From Solicoccozyma terricola (Eukaryota > Basidiomycota > Tremellomycetes > Filobasidiales > Piskurozymaceae), in the NCBI GenBank assembly GCA_001600875.1, contig BCLD01000018.1:1-64000 (forward strand): DNA of 64,000 nt, in the 5' to 3' direction. Shown here one piece after another: positions 55,666 to 64,000 of the stretch. The position numbers and the translations under genes are program-made. The notes below the pieces were generated by a model. The model saw only the letters and a program-made list of their open reading frames with translations. It ran no database searches and was not told the DNA's origin. The first letter of the stretch is position 1; every line of letters begins with the position of its first letter.

Positions 55666-58600
55666 TCACCAAAACGTGTCATTCGTGAACATCATGTCAT
55701 ACATCGCCGAGTCGGGTAAGAATGACCCCAGACTGAGACCAAAGGACGCCGTCGGGACATCAGGGGTAGGAAAACTCGCCATGCCGTGGAAGCTATTCCC
55801 GTACGTTGCATCGAACTGGGAAGTGTCCCGATTCGCTAGTTGCGAGAGGTGCGCAGAGCCATCTCCCAAGACGCCGCCGTTCACTCCATTCGTTGGCATG
55901 GGCAACGCGAACCTACTGCCATCGCCTGCCTCTCCACCATCACTCAACACCCGCTGCCTCGTTCGAGGCGAGTCGACCACAGACGGCGGCCAGTGACTTC
56001 GACTTGGGTCACTGCCGATGCTGTCAGCAAAGGCTTGGAAATCGACCATTTGTGGAACGATCGCTCGAGGGGTGTAGCTTTCGGCGGTCCTGATATCCAA
56101 TAAACGTGTCAGAAAGCCAGCTTGAAGAGCGGGAAGATGATCGGTAGTGGTCGCAGCTCGGGAAAGCATGTTTGCGGAAGACCGGCAGAGGTTAAAGATG
56201 GAGGTGTATGGGACGCTGTTGCACGAGCTATAACGGTCTTGTGTGGACTAAGGGTGGGTGGGATAAGAGACGAGGAAAGGTTGGTGATTCACTCGCCGTA
56301 CGTTCCACACGCCTGAACTCACCTTCAACAACGAGACAACGCCATAAGTCAACGCGGTGAAAACAAAATCCGGACATCCTGTGGGACATTGCTCCAACCG
56401 TCAGACATACAGCCACCCTCTAGCACGGTATTTCCATGTACAAACCCCTGGTTAGCCCCGGCGCATCGAAGTCTGTCTCGAAGCACTCGATCAGGTGAGT
56501 TGCACACGACTGGAATCTTGCGAGCGCTACGGGCAAGTCGATGCTATTGATATCTGTCGCTCGATGAAGACCGAACGAAGCTATGACTAGGCGAGAGTAG
56601 TAGTGGTACCTGATACCGGTCTAGGGGGGTCAGCAAGAGAAACTACCGAGATGCAAAATTTCTCTTACATGTTGATCCTTCCTATTATCATCTTGACCTC
56701 GCGATCAGGCGCATGACATTGTTCCAATCTTTGCACCGACAAATCCAACCATTGCCGGAACTGCTTCTCGAATATGACCACGAGGCTGACATGTACTGAA
56801 GACATTAGCTGCGAGTTACGCGCACTGTGCAAATACAACTGGCTCACTCCGGGTAGCAGTCCTGAGAGCCAACGCTGCCACCGGCGTTGTCGTGGCTGCC
56901 ATCCGACCGGAAGATGTCTAGAGCTCGGGCGAGGATCTGTGCCCATTCCTGTGAGGTGTCCAAGTGGTCAGTTGAGGCTACGGAGTTGGGAAATGCTGTA
57001 TCACTCACAGTCCAGCAAATCACCGCGGCATCCAACAAAGCCTCCTCTCCTCTGAGCTTAGTCCCGTCGCCCGCATTAGGTAACACCGAAGAATACATCG
57101 TGACAGAGCTCTCTCCTCTCATACTGCTAGGTTTCCCCAGCTGAGCAGAGAGCGTTTGATCCATGGTGTATGCGAGGAGCCACGTTCGGACCATCGAACG
57201 CCACATCCAAGAGGGAAGCTTGGACCGGGTCTCGTCGGAGAGAGCGGCACGATGCAGGTTGATGTCAATGGCGGTTCTGGAAGTGATACAACTGCATTTA
57301 GCCATTTGTGTGCCTAATATTCGACACGTAGGAAGCCAACTCACCGAACTGCCATCCCGACACGTAACCAAGTCATGTCCTGCTCGAATCTACGTGCTGG
57401 TATGAGACTGTGATGTGCCGAAAAAAAAAATCAGCTGCGTATCGTGAGGCGATACCTCGACCCATTTCTCACTCACTTCCACTCCGAGTATATAAGATGA
57501 CCCTGGAAGAGCAGAAAGAGGTATATGAGCGAACTCTATTCATCCTCCCTGAGCCATCAAAAGCACACGCACCTGGACGACCTAGGTACGGGCAATCACA
57601 TAACGTGGCTCAAGATCAGCTTTCAACTGCATGCAAAGATTCCTTCAACTCGATCCAAGACCTGTCCAGCATCCACTTACATCCAGGTTTTTCTCCAAAG
57701 GAAACCTCGTCATCTCCGCCTTTGCAAAACTCCTCAACTTTTCCCAAAGGGCGACATTGAAACTCCTTGCCGATATACAACAGACTGCAAAAAAAAAAAC
57801 ATCGATGGACATCCGTCAACCGGGCAGTTTTATGAAACATATCTAACCCCTCCCCCCCCCCCCCCACTCCCAACCAACTCACTCGCATTGAATAAGAAAT
57901 TCGAACGACAAGCCACATCAATTGGCTGCGAATGTTCCTTATCCAGACAAGGTAAATGAGGGTGTATTGACCTCCAATAAACCTCAAAGAGAGATTCCGC
58001 TTCAGCTGGTGTTATAATTCTCATGATATGTGGCGCTTCAACCAAAAGACTTCTTTCATTCACCGCATTGAACGGTGACGCCGTGTAATAATCCGAGTAA
58101 TCCTTTTCATTAGAAGACTCGGGTCTCGTCGGAGTTTGGAATTGTGATCCAGTAAGACGACGAGGTGATCTTCCACTCAGCGTTGCTGATGCTTCTGCGA
58201 GTACACCTAATGGATTATGTGCATCCCCAGGAAGAGGTAAACTAGTCAAAGTCGCTCTATCTTGTCCTGATGTTGATGGAGATCTTCGTCGACCTTTCGA
58301 ATCGGATATCCGGAATGCTGTTTGAACATTTGGTAATGCCGAGGTTGGAGGAGGGGTGATTGATAGATTGCGTGGTATTGTGTCGAATGATTGTTGACGA
58401 GCGGAGTGATGGTGATAGTCTGAGGTCGTAGGCACTTGATCGAGGGCGGAGACGGAGAAGGAGGAGGAGGAGGTGGAGGAGGGAGTTGGAGCTTGTTGAA
58501 AGGTAGAGCTGGATAATATTGCTGGCCTTGCGTCAAGTGAGGTGGAACCATCACCCTCGGATGGCTCATGATGTAATCTACATCGGTAGGAAATGATCAG

Positions 58601-58982
58601 GTCACACGCAAAACCAGGAAAAGAAAAAGGCATGAGCCACTCCCACTCACTTCTTTCGCTTAATTTTCCCTCTCATGGATGGAAGAAACACACATTCCAT
58701 AGCGTTCCCTGCGCTCTTGCAACGACTACATGGAGTTTGTCCATCACACCGTAGCTATAGTATCCCCAACCATATCAATCAGCGATCGAAGCCATCCATC
58801 AACAAATTCATTTTCTCACAACTGGGAACACGTACCTTGAGTTTGTTACAAGCAGCACACGCTCTTGCGATCCTGGCAGTGGGTCTGTTTGCACCGTGTG
58901 TATCTGCAGCATCCGATCGTGGTGAGCTCTGATCCGGGTTCTGTATTCCGAGTGCAGATACAGCTGTGTCGATGAGAGTCAT
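55666..58982 (-). CDS. Zn(II)2Cys6 fungal transcription factor
   Basis: Start 58982 (MTLIDTAVSALGIQ). The zinc cluster is split by an intron: CAACNKLK | LRCDGQTPCSRCKSAGNAME with the final C, spacing C-x2-C-x6-C-x5-C-x2-C-x8-C, followed by a basic MRGKIKRKK segment. A Ser/Pro-rich linker precedes the fungal-specific factor domain, which starts around EAESLFEVYWRSIHPHLPCL with HI.RIITPAE before it and continues through WMWRSMVRTWLLAYTMDQTL and the YYYSRLVIASFGL region. The C-terminal tail (SFGLSLGSFLPDSAMYDMMF, then TNDTFW) is a plausible activation region. Many short introns; several boundaries in 56200-57500 are approximate. The regulated pathway is not evident from neighbours. Confidence 0.85.
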
Positions 58983-59592
58983 GGCTGCGATTGCAGGAGA
59001 TGGAAGATGGGTTTCGTGTGTGTAGCTGAAGGTGGTCGATGGTTCTGCGGTTGTGAAATGATGTTGTTCAATTGGAGTCCCCGGAGTTTCGGTCTTTCCC
59101 GGTAAATCGTTGTGGTAGATCGATCATATGAAATGAAATGAAGAGATGATAGTGATACTCGGTCTGGACGACAAGTCGGGAAGAATACAGACACTACCTA
59201 CCGTACACAGTGTATCTCGCCAAACAGCCTGCCTTGCACACACTACATTGTGCCAAATCACGTCATGGAACACGACTTGCTGTACAAGGCATTTAACAAC
59301 CCACTATACAACTAATGCAAAAAGACGTCGGAGATGAATAGGGGAAAAGTCGTCCCGTATCGATACAGAGCCAGATACCAGGCATAGTGGTCATTGGTGA
59401 GGAGTGTGATGTATGAGAATCAGGAAATAGGGGGATTCCATTGTAATATTGTACTGTTAACAGTCCCGTTGCTGCTGATTGGATTAAGTCACGTGACTCA
59501 TCCCACGCGACCCCCGTTACATCACAGTCCCACGTTAACAGGGTCGGCCGTTCAAAGCATATCCCATCCATCCATCCATCCATCCATCAACC

Positions 59593-60005
59593 ATGAACAA
59601 TCCAGGATCAGTCGTGAGTATCAGTCAGTATCTACATCCTCCACCCGTTGGCTCACTCCACACCTACCATCCCCCCCACCCCGCCGCACGGCCAGCTCTA
59701 CGGATGGGGTATCCTCATCGTCGCAGGTGCCGGCTCATACTACTTTGCCAAGAAATCAATCGATGAGCGTAGAAGAACACAAGAACGAAAGGGTACCAGA
59801 CCCAAGGAACAAATGACATGTGAGTCTGTTTTCCTTTGATACAAAAAATCCTAATCATCTCCCAAGTCCCATCTTATTCGGAAACCCCATTGTTTATTCT
59901 CATGAAACAGGGCAAGAACGAATCGCTCAATCTGAAAAAGATGCTGCATCTGCCGTTTCATCTGGAGTAGGTCATTTGTCTCAACCAGAGGGGAAACCAT
60001 CATAG
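59593..60005 (+). CDS. DUF4748-like small single-helix protein
   Basis: Three exons: a 21-nt first exon (MNNPGSV), then LYGWGILIVAGAGSYYFAKK with SIDERRRTQERKG, then QERIAQSEKDAASAVSSGVG to the stop at 60005. The GWG...AGAGSYYFAKKxI...R pattern resembles a small fungal family (DUF4748) with one membrane helix and a basic flank, possibly mitochondrial. Family naming is from memory; function unknown. The last splice makes T-W-Q. Confidence 0.65.
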
Positions 60006-61348
60006 CACTCTTTGAACAGCCAGCTAGTATCTGATATCCCATCTCGAAAGGAGGGGGTGTCCCCCCCCCCCCCCCCTTTCCCGAANGGAAAATCGGGAAG
60101 GGGAAAAAATGGGATTCGGATGAGATCGGAGGCTGGACAATGAATTTGTTCCTCGGTTGAGAAAAGAAAAGAAACAGAATGATTGGATGTTTGGTGATGA
60201 CTATCGGGGGGGTATACGTTCAGTAATGTAACAACAAGACCTTCGGGGGAAACGAAAGTAATTGTGCCAAAGAAAAAAAAAAAACTATGACAACTCTTTA
60301 GTATCCAAAAGGGTGGAAGGAAGCCACGTATAATGGAAGGCCAAAAAGACAGAGCGAGAGTTTTAAGACGTTTGATGTGGTGCTTTAGCCAGAGAACCTA
60401 GACACATCTCACCTCCTACCCTCACTTCACCACCATCTATTCGAGTACCAAGTCCATCCGAGTGTTACGTGACATGGGAGCGAGGCGACGCGAGGGAGAC
60501 GAGCGCACAAGTGGGAAAATCGAAACATCATACAGAGCACATGAGGACCACGGGTGTCGATATCGTTGCGGGGAAGCACCTCATTATCCTATCTGTTACC
60601 CCTTGCTCTCAACCACCGTAGCAAGTTTGTCCCTCTCGTCTCGCCCCGAAGCGCTCCTGTAATGCACACGTATCAATTCCAACCGAAGTAAGACATGTAT
60701 AACCTCGTACTCTCACTGAGGTTGAGAGAGACAATTGGTCTATTGTAGAAATATCTATCTCGTCGCATTGATTTTGACTCGGTGGATTTTTGTTCTCTTC
60801 CATTCACTTGCTGCAGATCACCAAACCCATCAACAGAATCTGATACATATGCTGTTCGCGGCCAACGCCCAAAAAGAACTGAGCTTCTTGCGTATTAGTC
60901 TTTTTGGGGGAGAGGTGGGGAGGGAGATGATGTTTGTTCCCGATGTTCCGGTCATTGGGCCATGCATGAGGCATGAGCTGAGGCCAAGTTGCCGGGGGGG
61001 CCATGCTCGTGCTCCTCCCTTGGTGTCTTATTAATCCGAGCTGAAGGACGTGCGCCTGGCCCGAAATAGATGCCGCGATCGTCGAACGCGGGGCAACCCC
61101 ACACCACTCAGCGACCCCCCCCTCCCGTATTCCTGGGGCCAGAGGGCAAAACCCATCCGATGTCCGGCCAAGGAGAATTCTTCGCAGCGTATAATCCATC
61201 CAACAATGACAACGTGCAAGCGATCAGGGCCTTCCATGGCGACAGCGCAATCCCATCTACGACCACGCATGCCTTCATCTTGAGGTCTCCTTCTACACTC
61301 ACACTCAGTCAGGTCCAAGGCCCGGCCGCCTAGGACAACTGGACCAAA
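60006..61348. other. Intergenic, no gene recognised
   Basis: About 1.3 kb with a C run (60061-60076, followed by one ambiguous base at 60086), A-rich tracts (60268-60284) and unassigned short frames. It probably includes the promoter of the next gene. Confidence 0.4.
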
Positions 61349-64000
61349 ATGGAGCAGCCATTGGTCATGGGAGATAGGTCGACCCATGTATTCATCGGTG
61401 AGTTTCCCCAGACAAGATGCAGACAAGACGCAGACCAACAGTGTGCCAATTCACCATTTCGACGACTCATCCCTTGTCTTCCACTTCAGTGACCTGCGTT
61501 CTCTTATGTCTTGCCACCGCCTTCCTTGTCATGCGCTTGATCAGCAAGCTCTGGTTGGTGAACAAACCAACATGGGATGATCTCGTAGTCTTCCTTGCCT
61601 GGATCTTCGCGGTCGGCCTTTCAAGTTCGATCATGTACGGAGCAACGGTCGGGCTTGGGAAGGAAGACGCCGATATCCTACCAGAATGGGATGCATCTCT
61701 GTAAGTTCCGAGCAGGGGGTGTTCGATCGTGCGAGCGAACGAACGGCAAACGTTTGACTTGAGAAAATACCGACCCCTCCTATCCAGGAAAAGAAGCACA
61801 TACGCCTTCACAGTCCTCTACAATATTACCCTCACTCTCACCAAGATATCCATCCTCATGCTGTATTATCGGATGGCTCAAGCTCGGCCTTTCTTCCGGT
61901 ATGCCACTATAGTCATCGGCGTAGTCGTCTTACTCAACGGCATCGTCATGACTTTCATCAACATCTTTCAATGTCATCCGGTTAGAGCTGCGTTCGACTT
62001 ATCCACCCCGGGAAAATGCGTGGATATCGTCGCACTCTATCTCTGCTCTGCACCAGTCAACGTCATCACAGACATCGCAATCCTGGTTCTCCCACTCCCC
62101 CTCGTCACAGCAATGCGACTGGATCTTCGACAAAAAATAGGACTGATAGCAACGTTCATGGCCGGCATCTTCGTCACCATCGTAGACGTCGTGCGAATAT
62201 ACTTCATTCAATCGGCTCTCATCCAGGAAATCGACAACGGTCAATCAGTACTCCAAAGTTCAATCAACGGGGCAGGGATTCCCAACTTCTCATGGTACAC
62301 GAGTTACAGTTTCATGTGGTCAGCCGTCGAGGCGAATGTAGGTCTCATATGCGCCTGCGCACTAGTCATTAAACCGTTACTACTCAAGATCCTACCTGGT
62401 AAATCAACCGATTCGTCCGGGGAGATGAGTTCAGCAGATGAAGCAACCAGTAGAAACACGCCACCCTCGTCTGGACAACCTGAAGGCTTTGAAGGCAAAA
62501 CACAAGCCGCTGCGACTGATTCCAACACCGAATCGACGAGAAACAGAGCACCGTCGTCATCGTCAAAGGAAGTCCCTCTAGGACTGAACGTTCACGATGC
62601 TGATGAAATTCGTCCGATCGACGAGGACCGCGAGATGGGATTAGCAGAGTTCTTCGCTACCGCAGACGCCCTCGTCGTGCTACCACCCGCACGGAACCCA
62701 ACGTCGCCCACCCGCAGAGTAAGACGGTTGACGTCTGGGTCCATCATGGGCCACTTGAAAAACTGGAATTCATACGGGGCACCAGAGGAGCCACCGCAAC
62801 AGACACCAACGACGTTTATGGATTTCGTAAACTTGGGCGACAAGAAACCGCTGACGGAGCTTACCAGGAAGGAGGCGTGGTGGCCTGTGGTGTTTGGTGA
62901 GTGTTGTTCATAGGCGGCTTCATGCAATCAAATCTCTCACTGACGATCACCACCGCATCCAGTGTCCATCCTCTTCTGGACTTGGGGATTCGCTTATGGT
63001 GAGTGAGAATGTGGTGATCAAGAATCCCGAATTTATGCTGAACATTAATTCCCCCCGATTGTTAGGACTTCTTGGATCACTTACAAACCAGCTACAGGAA
63101 CTCGCTGGCTTCACTTCCGCCCAAAGCCTCGGGTTGCACGCCGCATATTGGTGTGGATACTTTATCGGTCCCATTGGCGGCTACTTCGTACTCACCCGCG
63201 TAGGATTCAAGGCCACTTTCATCACTGGTCTCGCCGTCTTCACAGTCGCAGCCCTCACATTCTTGCCCAGCTCGTCTTTACTCTCTTATCCAGGATTCGT
63301 CGTCTCCAATATCCTCATTGGCAGCGGCCTCTCCATACTCGAAGTCGCGGCGAATCCTTTCATAGCACTCGCGGGCCCCGATGAGCTGATGGAGGCTAGA
63401 TTGAACTTCTCGCAAGGTCTCCAGGGCATCGGCTCAGTCCTATCGCCTCTACTCGCTGTGAAGGTATTGTTCAAGCATGTCGGGACGACTGGCCTCTTTG
63501 CCTCGCAGTGGTTATATCTGGCCGTCGGTCTCTGGTCCAGTTTGCTGGGAGTCATCTTTTATTACGTTCCGCTCAGCGAAGCCAGCGACGATGATTTGGA
63601 ACGTGTAGCATTCCGTCGTGAGGTCCGCAGAGGTCTGTGCTGGAGAGAGCGAGTATGGGGAGTTCGGATAATTTGGGCTGTGGCAGGCCTTGGAATCGTC
63701 GCTATGTGGTTCTATGTCGGCGGCCAAGAACAGGTCGGATACTTTTGGACCGAATTGGTGACAGAGGCTTTACCTAGGTCAGTGATTGGCGGTATATATG
63801 GCGTCTGTGGAACTGACGTGCGTCCGGCATCCGCATCAGCACCACCGAAACGCAAGCATTCGACCTCCATTTGGTAGCACAAACTGCCTTCACCTTGAAT
63901 CGCTTCATCGCGTCATTTCTTTGCTACCTTGGCGTCCCAGGCCGAGTGGTTCTCGGCGTATGTGCCCTATGCTGCGTCATTACCGCGGCTCTCAGCATGT
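61349..64000 (+). CDS. Pth11-like rhodopsin domain fused to FucP-like MFS transporter, 3' cut
   Basis: Exons 61349-61397, 61490-61700, 61788-62896, 62963-62998, 63066-63777 and 63840 to the window end, all in frame. Part 1 is a fungal rhodopsin/Pth11-type seven-helix domain: VLLCLATAFLVMRLISKLWL, WDDLVVFLAWIFAVGLSSSI, KISILMLYYRMAQARPFFRY, VNVITDIAILVLPLPLVTAM and WSAVEANVGLICACALVIKP. A Ser/Thr-rich cytosolic linker follows (about 62400-62850). Part 2 begins TRKEAWWPVVFG|VSILFWTWGFAYG|LLGSLTNQLQ, the usual first helix of the FHS/L-fucose permease group, then GYFIGPIGGYFVLTRVGFKA and EVAANPFIALAGP. The two parts share exon 3 and phase-1 introns. If one protein, it joins a receptor-like module to a sugar-type transporter. 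Confidence 0.82.

Noticed and set aside
63000..63065. A separate start Met for the MFS gene near 62997
   Set aside because: This Met lies at the exon 4 end and leads into intron sequence; the exon 4 to exon 5 splice restores the conserved first helix instead.

Overview
The window is nuclear DNA from a fungus, most likely a basidiomycete yeast of the Tremellomycetes type. Protein genes are dense and carry many short (about 50-60 nt) GT-AG introns, and intergenic distances are small. The proteins are typical fungal housekeeping and accessory ones: SmG, a channel FG-nucleoporin, Lcp5, Eaf6, Mcm10, Ero1, Scs7-type hydroxylase, Sar1, She9, a Zn2Cys6 factor and a Pth11-like receptor. The class assignment is inference from gene structure, not from a database search.

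Layout. 0-3.6 kb: the 5' half of a Ty3/gypsy-like retrotransposon on the minus strand (gag, start of pol with the protease, probable LTR). 3.8-6.5 kb: an intronless GH78 alpha-L-rhamnosidase gene flanked by fragments with the same LTR terminus. 8.2-18 kb: an orphan membrane protein, an HRI1-like protein, a serine beta-lactamase-family hydrolase, a BRI3-like small membrane protein and an aquaglyceroporin. 18-30 kb: SmG and nucleoporin (divergent), a tRNA with a tRNA relic, Lcp5, Eaf6, an N gap and Mcm10. 30-42 kb: lipoate ligase and a Csn12/Thp1-type PCI protein (divergent), fatty-acid 2-hydroxylase, a mitochondrial nad5 insertion, Ero1 (with an N gap) and She9. 42-52 kb: an atypical bZIP factor, SAM synthetase and a large membrane/coiled-coil protein. 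52-55 kb: a misplaced Ero1 piece, an N gap, the 5' end of a small membrane protein and Sar1. 55-64 kb: a Zn2Cys6 factor, a DUF4748-like micro-protein, and a Pth11-like rhodopsin domain spliced in frame to a FucP-like MFS transporter, cut by the window end.

The main oddity is a family of GC-rich palindromic repeat arrays. They occur in four genes (Scs7-like, She9, the small membrane protein, Sar1). Each array lies inside an intron, starts within a few to about 20 nt of the 5' splice site, and reads in the same orientation relative to the host gene. The host introns are 354-1087 nt instead of about 55. This looks like an introner-like, strand-aware intron element.

Other notable points are two candidate microexons (9 and 6 nt), a slippery heptamer between gag and pol, and long C/G homopolymers tied to introns and assembly breaks. 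The block at 51.8-52.6 kb carries the exons missing from the Ero1 gap 12.5 kb away.
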